From assembly GCA_918026815.1 (NCBI GenBank), contig CAKJVC010000123.1, positions 558,001-622,000 on the forward strand: a DNA stretch of 64,000 bases, in the 5' to 3' direction. Positions 10,939-23,576 of this stretch are shown in pieces. Numbering within the stretch: position 1 is the stretch's first letter; every line of letters starts with the position of its first letter. The position numbers and the translations under genes are program-made. Under the pieces are notes generated by a model, which was not told where the DNA came from, searched no databases, and was given only the letters and a program-made list of their open reading frames with translations. The stretch is from Chalara sp. BL73 (lineage: Eukaryota; Ascomycota; Leotiomycetes; Helotiales).

Positions 10939-11463
10939 CTCAGCGCCAGTGTAGTAAGAAAAAATCAAAAAAATCAATTATAATTAATTATAATTATTGA
11001 TTTTGATTTTGATTTTGATTTTGATTTAGTAATTTTCGATTTGATTTTCATTATACTTAATTGTAATCATTGATTATAATTTTGATTTTGATTATTTATA
11101 TATAGTGTCACGTTTTATCCTTGAATAACGCGTGACTTACTGTAGCCGAGCTCTCAGAGCTTTTCACGTATATAAATCCCGCTTTTTTCGAGTTTCACTT
11201 TTTTTTTTTAGCTTTAATTTTTTCGTATTATACTACTGTTGCTTATTGTATTTGTAAATGCACAGCGCATGCTGTAACAGATTCATAATAAAATAAAAAT
11301 TTAATAGTAAAATCACGTGTCAGGCCCACTTTTAAATCAATTATAATCAATTATAATCCTTGATTTTGATTTTGATTTTGATTGTGGTTTTTTATTTTGA
11401 TTATGATTGTGATTATAGGTCTAGTAAATTGATTATAATTGATTTTCCTACACTGCTCAGCGC
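10939..11463. mobile_element. Non-autonomous hAT-like MITE, 509 bp, with 8-bp target duplication
   Basis: The element spans 10947-11455. Both ends carry the terminal inverted repeat CAGTGTAG, followed by A-rich sequence and AAAATCAATTATAAT in inverted orientation. The flanks are perfect direct duplicates CTCAGCGC (10939-10946 and 11456-11463). An 8-bp duplication and a CAGTG-type terminus are hallmarks of hAT transposons. No transposase frame is present. Inside are GATTTT microsatellite-like runs near each end. The sharp ends and intact duplication suggest a fairly young insertion. Confidence 0.85.
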
Positions 11464-11477
11464 TCAACAAAAGTCGA

Positions 11478-12779
11478 TCGTAGCAATATCCAAATCCTCC
11501 AATACAAGAACGGAATTATCCCATGGCATAAACCTTGACGATTTAGGGAATGGCCGGGAAGAAATATTGGTCAGTTCGCAAATAGCTGCAAACCCGGATT
11601 TCAGCAACAGTCTTGAGTTTTCATTGCCGAGGGCGGACGGAGGCAAAGATGATTGGCTATTCCTTGCTTTGTGCTTTACTGTTGAAGCGTTGGTGCGGAC
11701 TGAGAAGTTACAATTTCAAAGTTTAAAAGTATAATTCCACGTACAAAGCAGGCTTTCCATTCTGGTTCCCTCGTGTACTGCCCAACTTTGGTCTTCTTGG
11801 ATGAGTGGTTCGTCCGTAAGAAAGGTCTTGACTTCGGTGTTGTGTGGATAAGATATTCCATATGACACTCATCTCAAGCATTGACCATTAGCAGACTGGT
11901 AGCGGCATCGCTGGGCTTATTGTTCCATTTATCTTAAATACGCTTCTCGAAAAGTATGGGTTCAGGACGACACTTCGGATCTAGGCTATAATCGTGTTTG
12001 TTTCTTTGCCGCTTGTCTATTTCCTGAGACCGAGGTTGCCTGTCTCTCCTGTGTCACAAAATCCGCCATATGGCCTCGAATTTCTTAGGACCTCGATGTT
12101 CGGGCTATTGCAGACTGGCCTGATTATAGAAAGCCTCAGGTATTCGTCACGGAGAGTTAGGGGTCTATATATCACTGTAGCATGTTGACCATCAGCGGAT
12201 TCACTTTTGGTCGCATGGTGCAGTGATACCGTTTTACCCGTCACAGTATTTTATTCCTAATATATACATACCTAGTTTTGCCCGATCATTGCGTCTGAGT
12301 TCAACAATCGGCACTCTTCTGCTAGTACTAGTCATAGATCCGCTGTTATTAGTAAAGTCTTCATAGGAATGTTGATCGATCGATTCCATGTTACAACAGT
12401 GATCTTGCTAAGCACCGTCGGAGCAACAATTTCTGTCTTCGTTTTCCTGAGTCTTTCAACAACACTTCCTATGCTGTGCGTTTTCAGTGTTTTGTATGGC
12501 TTGTTTGCTAGTGGCTTCGTAAGTACAAATGCTGGTATAATTAAGATTGTCAAAAATTCGACTCACAGCGCCGACGTGGGCATGCTGTTGGGGTTTTTGT
12601 CCGCAGGAAGGGACATTGGAGTCATAGTCTCGAGTCCAATGAGTAAGGCTATGCTGAGCACAATGCCCTGGAAAGGTAAAGTTGGTTTTGCATATGGATC
12701 AGGATATAGAGGGTTAATCATGTTCAAGGGGATCACAGCCGCAGTAGGTATAAGCCTAGTTGGAAGGAGACTCGGATGA
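11478..12779 (+). pseudogene. MFS transporter pseudogene, monocarboxylate (MCT) type
   Basis: Collinear fragments of a fungal MCT-like major facilitator are readable. They are an N-terminal PRADGGKDDWLFLALCF-like start of TM1 (about 11630-11690), a LVFLDEWFVRKKGLDFG segment (11780-11845), a GLIVPFILNTLLEKYGFRTT segment (11905-11975), and a longer C-terminal part from ATG 12369 to 12779 with IDRFHVTTVILLSTVGATIS and later helices. TM2-3 are missing (deletion near 11735-11755), a TAG sits in frame at about 11982, and there is at least one frameshift near 12350. The hAT element lies about 25 bp upstream. Function as a transporter is lost. Confidence 0.7.
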
Positions 12780-13315
12780 ATGTGAATTTGTTCTGTATAA
12801 TAGTCCTTGAATTGAGTTGCAGGGGTATGGATCTCTCAAACTCTTTCCTACTATTTATGTAATTGACGAGGTCACTTGGCTGTTTCATTAGTTCATGGTT
12901 AATCCAAGATTGATTAGTGCAGTCGTCTTGCCTCTTCAGTTTCTTCGTCCGCTATCTATTGTCAACCATTTTGTCTGACACTCTCTAACCGACGCCGGTT
13001 CCTAGCACACCACAATACGGAGAACTATATAATTAGTCTATAGTCAAAACTCTGCCTTCATGGCCATACCATCAACTGATATGTAATATATGTATCCCGG
13101 TTGCAACATCTCCTGGAACTCGCTCGGCGACGAGCTGAGAAACAGAGTGATTGTCGATTTGGCTTTCAAGGATGTATTACCCTTGAACACGAATAAGCTG
13201 CATGGTGCGTAAGCCCAAACGAAAGTGATTAGCTTTTAATTCGTAAGTTTTGGGAAGAGAGGTGCGGGCTGGGAAAAGCACCGCAGACCTATTCTATGCT
13301 TTAGATACCATGATT
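12780..13315. other. Intergenic, no gene recognised
   Basis: No coding signal or repeat family recognised. Confidence 0.4.
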
Positions 13316-13604
13316 TGTAACAATCGCTGGCATATGGACTCTTGATCACGTGACAATGGACGGACCCAAGATGGGGCAGAGACTATACGGACCTCATTCG
13401 GACATGGCACCCATATCCCTTACGGACATAGGACTCCGGAAGGATATGGAGAGGGATATAAAGAGTGCTTCTTTTGTTCACTGGGTTGTTTTCTCTTCAT
13501 GTTTTTTATATCCTTCTTATTAGACCTCTTAGAAGACTACTATTAGCCTCAGATACGTACTCCCATATACCTCTACTCAGCCTGTGGTATCTAGCGTCGT
13601 TACA
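13316..13604 (+). mobile_element. Possible solo LTR (Gypsy-like)
   Basis: A 289-bp segment begins TGTAAC and ends GTTACA, the usual short inverted ends of fungal Gypsy LTRs. An internal TATA box (GATATAAAGAG, about 13457) precedes a pyrimidine-rich stretch. No matching 5-bp duplication flanks it (TGATT versus ATGTT), so the boundaries are tentative. Confidence 0.35.
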
Positions 13605-16430
13605 ATGTTTTATTTTCTTCATTTGTTAGAAAGACACATCCGACGCCGGAGGCACGAATTTTGTAATATAAAATTGCAGATTTACATACATTTTCACCTT
13701 CCAAACAAGTACTTCCCCAAAGTCTTAGTGGAAAATAAGTAGAATACTAATACAAATGTCAACCTTGATCCTAATATCTTCAGTGGTCATCGCAATCGGT
13801 CAAGTATACTATGCCGTGTTTGCACAACCTAAAGAATCTGCGCTTAAGGCAGCTATTCTGCTAGGCAGTCTGGTGCCAAAGCTCCAGGTCGCTGGCTTCA
13901 GTTTCCCCTCAGATTTTTGTTATTTTCTTTTGGAAAAAAAACGGCCCTGTAATCGCAATACTAATGAAGCTGCAGTCCAATAGCCAATAAAATAACAGTA
14001 AGAAAGTTGTTAAATGATTCACAGAATTTAAAGAAAATGACTATAAAAAGGAGTAATAATGGCCGTATTGAAGATGGAAAGCAGGAAGCGCGGAACGCGA
14101 GCATAAATTAGCAAAAGAACTTGGAAGCTGATAGAGATTGCATAAAAAGAGCAAATAAGGTTCCTAGTGACGGATAATGCGAGTATCACTGTAATATATT
14201 TGCCGAACCACCCCCCATGTGCCGATGCCGAGTTACCCCTTTCCAACGTATATTCCATATCGCAATTAACATAAATACTTTTACGCAATAGATGTACTGC
14301 TAGTTGGTAAACATAAGTTATTATATCGGGGCTCATTTATTATTAGAGGGATGAATTTAAGCTAGTTACTGCCCAAGATCCGGTGCTTCACGTGGCTAGA
14401 GCGGACGACCTTGATGATAGAGTGACAAAGCGTTCAGCTTCCGAAAGTATAGATTGGGAAGCAAAGAAGCCTTTGCTGTTTATTGCCTTTCGCTGGATAG
14501 CAGTCACAAATTGATTCTTCTCATGCTGACGGCAACTTTATGATCATCTACTTGACCAGGAACGTAGGCGGGTAAAAAGTGAAAAAAAAAGGTGGTAGCA
14601 AGTTAAGGTAAGGGCAAATAGGCTCGAAGGTGCTGTTCTCAAGGTAGATATTAAAGGGCTGTTCTAGCGAACATTGCTAACAGTAGTGTACAAGACCTAA
14701 CTGGAATCAAGGACTGTGAGAAATTTACCAGATTGGTTGCTGCTGTATCGTAGAAGAACCAGAAAGGTGAGCGAGAAATAGGGGATAAAGATATCACACC
14801 AAAAATCTCCAACACCTAAAGGGAGCACCATTCTAGTGCTGGACTCTTGTGATCGAGCAAAAAGTTCGTGGTTATTTATTGGGCAATTAGATCTACTAAA
14901 GCATGCTCTAATGTGTGCGGCCATTGTACTTGATAAAATGGCCATTTCGGCCTAGTTTAGCGACATTGCTGCTGTGTACCACAACCTCCTATGTATCTCG
15001 TATTGTATATACGTATTATTGCACTGTAATGTGTAAAACTATGGACTACGCCCATTACAACACTGATCCAAGACCAACCGGCTATTGTTGAATATTATTC
15101 AATGAATATTTTCTACTCAAGTACATCCTACATCCTACATTCCCGCTTCTATACACGAGAACTATCCTCTTAACTATTTACACTCTTTGTAGCTTTTCCT
15201 CCTGTTCTATCTAACTCTTTCCAATAGGTCTCCCAATTTTCTAGATTCACACTCATAGAGTTCCTCTGGTGCTGTGTTTCTACTCCTATGATGATCTGTT
15301 CGCTTCTTTCGTCTCGCTGAAGGTAAAGTTGGAGGTTGGTAGGTCCTGAGGGAATTTTCGATCGATTTTCAATGGTGAGGCTATGAGAAGCTGGGAAATT
15401 TGATCTATTGCAGACTTTATCTTCAACGCAGGCATCTTTGTGACTTCTCGCATAACTTACTTATACTCTAGGAGGGTAGGCACCTGTCTCTTGATATCTT
15501 GATTCATTGTAGAGGGTTTCTGTTTTCTGTTAGGAGGCGATAGAGCATTGATGTAGATTGAACCATAATTTAATGACTCACTGATGCGGTTCAAGATTGA
15601 TTCAAGTCTAACATTCAAGTGGAGGAGGTAGTTTAAAAATATACACAAACACTACGGTGTTATTTAGTTCTTATAGCTAGATTAATATAGGCAATCAGAG
15701 TTTTCAGTCTGCCTTTTCAAAGTTCGTTTGATGTCAGTGAAGTGCAGAAAGTCAGAACTGCAGCTGTAATATTTAACACCACAAAATAGTACAATTGGAA
15801 ATAAAATTTAGTGTCTTTCAGGAGTATCTCCTTTAGGTACCTTTAACGTTCTATACTTCCATAAGCAGGCGATATCGGCAATAGTTTCAAACTATAAGGT
15901 CCAAAAAGGAGAATTGGAAGATCCTCCTGTACATACCATTCTTCCACTCGTAGAACCAGAATTATCAGGCAAGCAGAAGTGTTCTTGATACACAGGCTCC
16001 CTATTTGAAAGTTAAGGATAAGAAAAATCACAAACTCTTTTTTTATGATTTACGTTTTAGGCTAGGCAAATCTGTATACATCCATAAATATTTCGAAGAC
16101 AGGCCCTTAATAGTCGCGTTAAATCTAAATCCCCCCCCCATTGGCGCATGTAAAGTGGCTGAGTCTGGCAGGGCTATTGACCAGGGTACCCCTTCTAGTC
16201 AGGCCTCATCTTCGTCCCGTACAAGCATCCTTGACTTTCTGCACTTCCAGGGGAGACAATCGTTTTGACATCAGAATATCCTCAGCTGCCAGGCTGGGCA
16301 ACCACAGCGCGATGATTTGGACAGCCCACTCCATGGAAAAGGAGGCCTCCGATATTCATTGTAATTGTACAATCTTGATTCGACACGTCCTAAATACACA
16401 AAAAGGCATCGAGTCGAACCACCAGCAGCA
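13605..16430. other. Gene-poor stretch with possible retroelement debris
   Basis: A 75-codon ATG frame at 13756-13983 with a hydrophobic N-terminus (ILISSVVIAIGQVYYAVFA) is the only small candidate gene; it has no recognised relatives. The segment from about 15086 (TGTTGAATATTATTCAATG...) resembles the start of a Copia-type LTR, but I could not place its other end. The last 300 bp are likely the leader of the Clr5 gene. Confidence 0.35.
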
Positions 16431-19400
16431 ATGACTTCGACAATTGGGACCCGATCAATCCAGTATCCATCGATCTTCAGTAGCTCCGAGTCGTATCTGT
16501 CAAGAAACACTGAGTGGTTGTGCGAAGCTTCAGCTAAGCTTGTGGATGGCGGCGATAAATCTACATGCGATGGCCAAGAGAAGCCCATCAGGCTGATGGG
16601 CCGTCCTCCGAACAAATGGACATCTACAAGCCTACACAAATTGATTAGATTGTACCTACTGACGGACTTGGAGCTGGACAGCATAATAGATCGTCTTCGC
16701 ACAAAAGGCTTTCAACCTTGGTAAGCGCAATTGCCCCGCTCTGTCGCTCTCGGGAGATCGAGCCATAGCTAAATTGTACTACAGCAGGCGTAACGTACAG
16801 GAGAAACTTAATCTGCTCTTGCAGCCGAAACCAAACAAAATCCGGCCCAAAGGAGCCACCAGTATACTACGAAGATTGCTTCTTGAGTGTAGGCATCTCC
16901 AGAAGGCTCGGCGACTACGGAAGCAACGACGATGCTGTCAAGATGAGCAACAAAGGCACCTTCAAGGAGAAAATGGTGTTGATAATAAGCAACGCGGGTT
17001 TATTTGTGAACAAGGGACTTTTTCAACAGCAAATAGTCCCGTCTATGCGGACCTCTCCTATACTTCAAATATGCATCCTTTATCTCTCGAATCCTTGGAT
17101 CATGAACAGAATTTTCCTGGCGCCGTCTCTCCTGGAATGGAAGCTCTCGACTTGTCGCTCCGCGAAGACCACAAAGAAAACCACCACACTTCTAAAACCA
17201 CTGCTCTTAAGTCTCCAACCCACCTGTACCCCAACTCAGGATCGGTTCATTCAATCTCATTTCCTGAATGGGTCCTTCAAGATCCTACATCACATTCAGA
17301 GCGCCTCGATAATGAACCATTAGTGCAAAATACTAGCCATTTGAGATATGATTCGTGGAACCTAACGGATAGCCACGATAATTTTGACTTCGATGACCCT
17401 TTGCTTAATTTTGGGTTTGGTTCAGAGTTTGGATCAAGGATTGACCATCCATTTCCAGAACCCGGCTTCATCCCAACAACATCTGGCTTGGCTGAGTCTT
17501 CGACTGCTGCGTGTGAGCGTGCACTCTGTCACAATGTGCCTCAATCGAGTGAGACCATTGCATCATCCCTTTGCAACCCAGTAGCTGCAAGTAAATTCCC
17601 TATTGTCAATCCTACATACATACGAGATAATTGCGACCCCAATTGGTGGTCCGACTTCGATGCACCAAACCTAAAACAGTTTGAAGTGCCGCCGCCCCAG
17701 TTAGATATTGTTGACCCTTCAAGCCAAATTAAATGCTCTCGGCCCCGGGACTCGCGCTCGAATCAGGAATTGAAGTCAGTCATGGGGCAACCAGGTCAAT
17801 CTAAACATTCACCCTCAAGCTCCAGTATCAGTACTCTGTTGAGCAAGATATCTCTCAGCCCAGTATCAACCTTGCATGATGTCGGAGAGTCTCAAACATC
17901 TAGCTGTCATTCCACTGTGCATTCCATTGAGGTTGAGTCACCAGTCATATTGCCAGGTATATTTCCCGAATACTGCTGGCAGCATATCAATCAGAACCAA
18001 CTACGCCGCTGTAATCAATGGCATGAGCCACAGAAGTGTAGCCCGCAACAATATTTGAAGGGCGCACGGACGAGCCGAACTCCCGACGCGGATCTCCTTT
18101 CAAGAATTGCCCAACGCACTGTTCAAAAAGCAGATCTACATGAAATGGACACATTTGGGAACTCTACAATACATATTTCAGCGACCCTGTTTGCGCCACC
18201 AAGCTATTTGATTTCACTTATCAAATTGGGAGCAAATGTCAATATTATCAATAATGCTGGACAAACCTTCCTGCATCTAGTCAAACCAGAAACCCTTGTT
18301 CATTGTGACGATTTCTGCTATTTACTTGAGCTTCTCAGAGTTCAAGGATTCAACTTCCGCCAGCATGACCATCTTGGCCAGAGTCCTCTCCATTTATTAT
18401 TGCGACCTTGGATTGATCAAGATGTACTACGCAAAATTATTACGAAGATGGATTATCTCCCCATTCATAGACACATCTCGACAGCGCGAGATTGCTTTGG
18501 CTATACTGTTGTAGGACAGTTGAACCTACACGGAACCGACTCCGGAATTGGACTTGACCACGCGATCTTTTCTCTTTCCTGTGAAACTGAAAACGCCATA
18601 TTTATCTCAACGGGTCTGCAAACTCCAATTGCCCAGAGCAACACGAAGGAGAATCGTATCATCGATAGCCAGCCTACTCGCAACTACGAGAACCACCCAT
18701 GTATTGCGACTGTTAACGACCTTTTCCTGTACGAACAGCATATTGATTACTGGAGGACTATTGTTGCCTCCAAGGATTCACCGTGGCTCGAGGACTCCAA
18801 TGGAAGGAATGGTCTTCACTGTCTAGCAGAAGCATCCCTTGTTACGCCAGATATGTCTCTTCCTGCAACACTTCTTGGTCAGCTCGAGTCATTGAAGGAT
18901 ATGGGGGATGCCGATAACAATAGTGACCGATGTTGTTTTGTCAAATCTCTCTTAAACCTAGGCGTTGACCCGAATAACTACGATAATAACGGCAACACCC
19001 CATTCATGGCCTTCATCATCCATTGCCATGCAACCGAGACAGATGACTCTATTACTCGGATATTGAACTGTTTAGTTGAAGCTGGAAGTGATATAAATCG
19101 CCGAAACCGCCAAGGAGAGACAGCTTTGCATTTGGCTGTGAAGCTGGGTCGTCGAGCTGCTACTAAATTTTTACTGGCCTCTGGGGTTAATATTCATGCT
19201 CGCACGAGTAGTGGCCTTGGCGTTCTTGAGCTTGGGCATAATTATTCTATGGATTGTAAACAGGATGAAATTTTGTTTGCTCAGATCATGCTGTGCATGT
19301 CTCTTGCAGCTAGCTTTGGTGCTGTGTCTGAACCAACTATTCTTGATGAGTGGGGATCACCCGAATTGAGAGTTATTGCAAATAAAATCAGTGAGCCAAA

Positions 19401-19488
19401 AGGCTTCAAGCTGGTCAAGAAATTTATTGGCATCCAAGTCAAGGGGCGACATTGGGGAAAGATTTTAGGTGGCTCAAGCAAGCGATAG
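16431..19488 (+). CDS. Clr5-domain protein with C-terminal ankyrin repeats
   Basis: Exons 16431-16720 and 16788-19488 (intron 67 nt, GTAAGC...CAG) give 996 aa. Across the junction the protein shows a Clr5-type N-terminal region (residues about 62-115: WTSTSLHKLIRLY, then L-x-x-I-x-x-RLRTKGFQPW and NVQEKLN). A long low-complexity Ser/Pro-rich middle follows. Ankyrin-like units lie in the second half: NSTIHISATL...LIKLGANVNIINNAGQTFLHLV (about 580-625), GQSPLHLLL, a unit around VDPNNYDNNGNTPFMAF, and RQGETALHLAVKLGRRAATKFL. Clr5/ankyrin proteins are common, expanded and mostly uncharacterised in Pezizomycotina; a nuclear or regulatory role is only a guess. The frame is intact, in contrast to its neighbours. 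The Trp created by splicing (QPW-RNV) supports the intron. Confidence 0.82.
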
Positions 19489-19814
19489 TGGCGGATACCT
19501 TTATTATGTCTCGCATCTAATTTTCCAGGCTTGTGTTACATTTTAAGGCTAGGGAAGGCTTTTTTTCAACGGAGAGATACACCTGGGATTCCATACCCGA
19601 TATCCATAGGCTCAGATTAATTTTTTTCTTTTGCTAGCTCCGTTTCGGTCTCCGGCCGTGAGCAAGTAATGGGTGGGTCGGGTACTTTGTAACATTTGAA
19701 CCCTAAAATCGGCCAAAGGGCAATGCTGTTCGCCTGAACATTCTATTAGCAGATTCATAGATTCGGAATGGCCTCTATATCGCACTCAGCTCTGGTTAGA
19801 ATCCTGAACTAACA
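19489..19814. other. Intergenic
   Basis: 3' region of the Clr5 gene; T-rich runs at 19560 and 19620. Nothing else seen. Confidence 0.4.
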
Positions 19815-20840
19815 GGCATTCCGGATGTTCCACAAAAGATCTGGTTGGTTGCCGACATGCCTTCTTGACCTGAATGAATCAAAGAATGGGATAATCCGCC
19901 TAGCCAAGACCAAGTTTAATAAAGCGATTGAGAACTACATGACCTTGAGTCACTGTTGGGGAAAGACCGGTATACGAACTGACCCCCGAAACCGTCTTTC
20001 ACCTGCTTAGGGGCTTGGAAATTTATCTCTTGATGAAGACCTTTCAGACAATCGAGGTTTTCAGATTCTTAGAAAGATTGGGAGGGGGAATCAGCTCAGA
20101 TGAGCAAGGTTGACTCTAACAGTATCCTCAATGTTGCCCTACTAGCTCAAGGGAGGAAAAAAGAGGGCTCCTCAAGGGAAGACGTTGCAAATTGCCCCTT
20201 GAGTCAACGGCTTGTTATATCTCCTAGTCCTAGCCAGATCATAGTAATAGTAACTAGCTTGTTCACTACAAGCATCTTCCGGATAGAATGCCGCTAGACG
20301 AACCTTTACTTCTCGAGGTTGGCTTCTCCAGGAGCGAATAATGGTAAAGAGAATACTCCATTTTGGGAAGAAAGAGACAGTGGTATTGGGAGTGCAACGA
20401 GCATGATTGCTGTGAGATTTGCCACAGGTGTTCCTGACCTTTGAACGGACTAAAGAATGGTACGTTGTTCAAGAAGAATATACCAGGCCTAGTCATAGAG
20501 TATTGATCTAGATTGGGAGTCGGAACAACAGCGAATTCTGCCACGGAGACCCGAGGCTAATGATACTGTCGAGATAGAATAGTCGTGTGTAATTATATAG
20601 TAGGCACAGCGCAGGTAAGTTGGGACAAGTAGGGAGCGGCGCGTTAACAGTTCGAGGACCTTTGATGACGTGCGTTATGCAAAAGACTGAGGACTTTGAG
20701 TTCTTACCAGTTGAAGTCGCCGAAGGGTAGGATTCATAGGATCTGCCGGCATACTTGTTTAGGATAAATGGATTATGAGGTGATGGGGTATTACCTTTCA
20801 GATGTGGCGTCCCCCTGGGCACTCCCATTACTCATGGCCA
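19815..20840 (+). pseudogene. HET-domain gene, decayed
   Basis: Landmarks of a heterokaryon-incompatibility (HET) protein appear in order. A PT-x-LLDL-like block (about 19850) leads to YMTLSHCWGK (19935-19965), the family's YxTLSHCWG signature. Then come MSKVDSNSILNVA (20100-20140), corresponding to the conserved MSxVYxNSxxxIAA block, and LLEVGFSRSE...YSILGRKRQWYWECNEHDCCE (20308-20410), corresponding to GWVxQExxL..R...F...Q.xWEC. Stops and frame changes separate the blocks, for example at 20008, 20295 and around 20340. No functional product is expected. Confidence 0.65.
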
Positions 20841-21808
20841 CGGCCTCTATATTCTTCTTTTCTTTAATATGAACCTTGGCATTCCAAAACGGCCGGGTAG
20901 TAATCACATTTGAAAATCTTGACGTTCTCATGTAATATGGTAGGATCTATGCCAAGAACTTCCGAGACGAGATTCCGGAAGTTTATTTTCCACGCCAGGC
21001 TCGCCAGGCTCGGAAGCTTATTTTCACATATCATCATGCGTCCCTGACTCGACGCTGAGCCGATTGGCAAGCTGAGCACGGCTCGCCTCGACCGAATCTT
21101 TAGGATAATTTTTAATACCAAAAAGCTGTTGTACTTGGTAACTTCTTGGAATTTTTAAGCTTTCGGCTCTTTTAAATCTGCGCTTACGCCTTTACCAATA
21201 TCTCTATAAACCCGAGTTTAAATTTAATCGAAGGTTACATGCATTTAATTAAAATGCGTAGAATTTTAACCTGTTACAATGCTTTATATTATAAGAGTTT
21301 ATTTATTCTGTAGTTGGTTGATTTCATTATTTTTGCAAGGCAGGCAAAATCGCGTTTGTGAGGCTAGTTATGCATATCGCTGTACCTGAACCGGCCACCC
21401 CCGTGTTCGGAACCTTGATGATATATGCCTTTACACCTCTTAGATCAACATTATCGTAGAAGTATGGATGCGCTGTCCAATGACTGTATCATATTCAAAC
21501 TTTCTTGGATATGCCGTAGACTTTGCTGCCAAGAGATTAGCATTATGTTGGTTAAGATTTGAGACGAAGGGCAACAAGGAATGATGCTGCAGCGATAATA
21601 GTTAAGGCTGCATCATCTAATTGGGATAGAAAGAGAAGCCGTGGGCCTTGCCAGCGTTATTCCGAGCTCTTGTATCTGGGTATAAAGAGGTCTTTGGATA
21701 AGCCTTCATCGTGATTTGTAGCGACTCTCACTAGCCCGTCCTCCATCAGCTTGTTTGCATTATATTTTCAACCTCATTAGTCCTTAGCTGTAGTTAAGCC
21801 CACACACC
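20841..21808. other. Intergenic, AT-rich
   Basis: No recognised gene; minus-strand frames near 20864-21121 have no family resemblance. The last 150 bp are the promoter and leader of the oxalate decarboxylase gene. Confidence 0.4.
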
Positions 21809-23576
21809 ATGCACCTTCTAGGCGCCCTTCTGTTTGTCGGCATCCACCAAGTGATGCCACTTGTAGCTGCCCTACCTGCTCCCCAGTAGGTCATTACCCT
21901 CATGTTAAGGAGTGCTCCTAAGCTGGACTGCCTTAATAATGAGGAAAAATTCTGACCCTGTGCTAGGATGGGAGATTATGGAGAGAATTCAGGACCTGTT
22001 GGCGGAGTAGATCCTCCGACTCCCACGGTGACCGCTTCCAGAGGATCGCTATATGGCGACCCCAGTCTGCTTGGAGGGAGCGCGCTTCGTCCGGATCCTG
22101 ACAACTCCGACTCCGCGGTGGTCTTGAACCCGCAGTTGGTTATTGGACAGGAGGCCGACCCTAGGCTTGGTCTGTATCTAGACTTTAACAGCGCCAATCC
22201 ACCCCAGCCCATCCGGGGAGGGCTCGGAAACACTGATCCCGGCCCACGGACGTTTGACTACGAGAAGCTCAACTCAGATCTCTTCGCCCCCCCTGGGACA
22301 GATTCTGGTGATGTGGACAATATAATGTGGCCCATGGGTCTTTCCCACAACCGTCTCGGCAGCCAAAATGGTGCTGGTTGGGCTCGTCAGCAGAACGTGA
22401 ATGTCCTTCCAATTGCAACCGCCATGGCTGGCGTTGACATGCGGTTAGGCCCGAACGCATACCGCGAGCTCCACTGGCATACTGCTTCTGAATGGGCCTT
22501 GATGCTCAAAGGTTGTTGTCGAATTGCCGTTGTTACTGACGAAGGTAAGACGATGGTGGACGATCTCTGTGCTGGCGATGTGTGGTTTTTCCCTGCAGGC
22601 ATTCCACACAGTATTCAAGCATTCGAACAAGGCGCGGAGTTCTTGCTTGTATTTGACGATGGAAATTTCAGCGAAGAGGAGACCTTCCTTGTGTCCGAGT
22701 TATTCCTCAGGAATCCCATTGAGGTATTGTCCAAGGATATCAAGGCAGAGGCCTCTGTTTTTGACAACATCCCGAAAGATCAGCTCTACGTAAGCCCTTC
22801 TCGATCTGCCTCCTTCATGCACCGCCTGCGCTGACTGCCTCTAGATTTTCAACGGCACCCCGCCGCCGAAGGACATCCAAGAGCAAAACATTACCTCCTC
22901 AGCTGGTTCCCTCATTGGCAGCGAATCCTACACATTTCATTGGTCCCAACAAAAGCCTTTCGAGGTTCCTGGCGGCTCCGTCAAGATTCTCGATCCTACT
23001 ACCTTCCCCATCGCCTCCATGTTCTCCGCTGCCCTCGTTGTCGTTCACCCTGGGGCAATGCGAGAGGTCCACTGGCATACCACATCCGACGAGTGGTCGT
23101 TTTTCCTGCAAGGTTCTGCTCGTGCCACCGTCTTCCAAGCCCCTGCAAGTAGTCGAACCTTCGACTTCACCGCTGGCGGTGTCGGGTATATCCCTGCGGG
23201 AAACAGCCACTATATCGAGAATACCGGAACAGAGGACGTCATCTTCCTCGAGATGTTGCTAGCCCCCAAATTTACAGACATTTCTGTGGCACAATGGCTT
23301 GCTCTTACGCCAAAACAGATAGTTAAGGACCATCTAAACTTTCCAGATGCGGTTTTGGACAACTTGCCCAAGGAAAAGCAGTATATCGTGACGGGGAATC
23401 CGAACTTGACGGCGTTAGCAGGTGCTGGTAGTACTGGAAAATTGACGGAGTTGGCAGGTATTGGCAGTGTTAGCAAAGCCACAAGAGCCGCGAGCTCTGG
23501 GGTGAGCGTGGTTGGCGAAGCACGTTGGTTGACGGCTTTGTTGGTGTTTATGCTCGCTTTGCTGCTGGTTGTGTAG
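21809..23576 (+). CDS. Bicupin oxalate decarboxylase, GPI-anchored
   Basis: Exons 21809-21885, 21967-22789 and 22845-23576 give 543 aa. Oxalate decarboxylases convert oxalate to formate and CO2 using Mn bound in cupin folds. A signal peptide (MHLLGALLFVGIHQVMPLVAA) is followed by a Gly/Pro/Asp-rich linker and two cupin domains. Cupin 1 has ELHWHTASEW (about 192-201) and FFPAGIPHSIQA; cupin 2 has EVHWHTTSDEW (about 375-385) and YIPAGNSHYIENTG. Both supply the His-x-His, Glu and distal His metal ligands. The C-terminus (GEARWLTALLVFMLALLLVV) is hydrophobic after a Ser/Gly-rich stretch, as expected for a GPI-anchor signal, so the enzyme probably works at the cell surface. Exon junctions are phase-consistent (GTAGGT...CTAG; GTAAGC...CTAG). 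The gene is intact and GC-richer than its surroundings. Confidence 0.92.

Noticed and set aside
15086..15250. Copia-type LTR starting TGTTGAATATTATTCAATG
   Set aside because: The start looks right but no matching end, primer-binding site or second LTR was found, so it is only mentioned in the region note.
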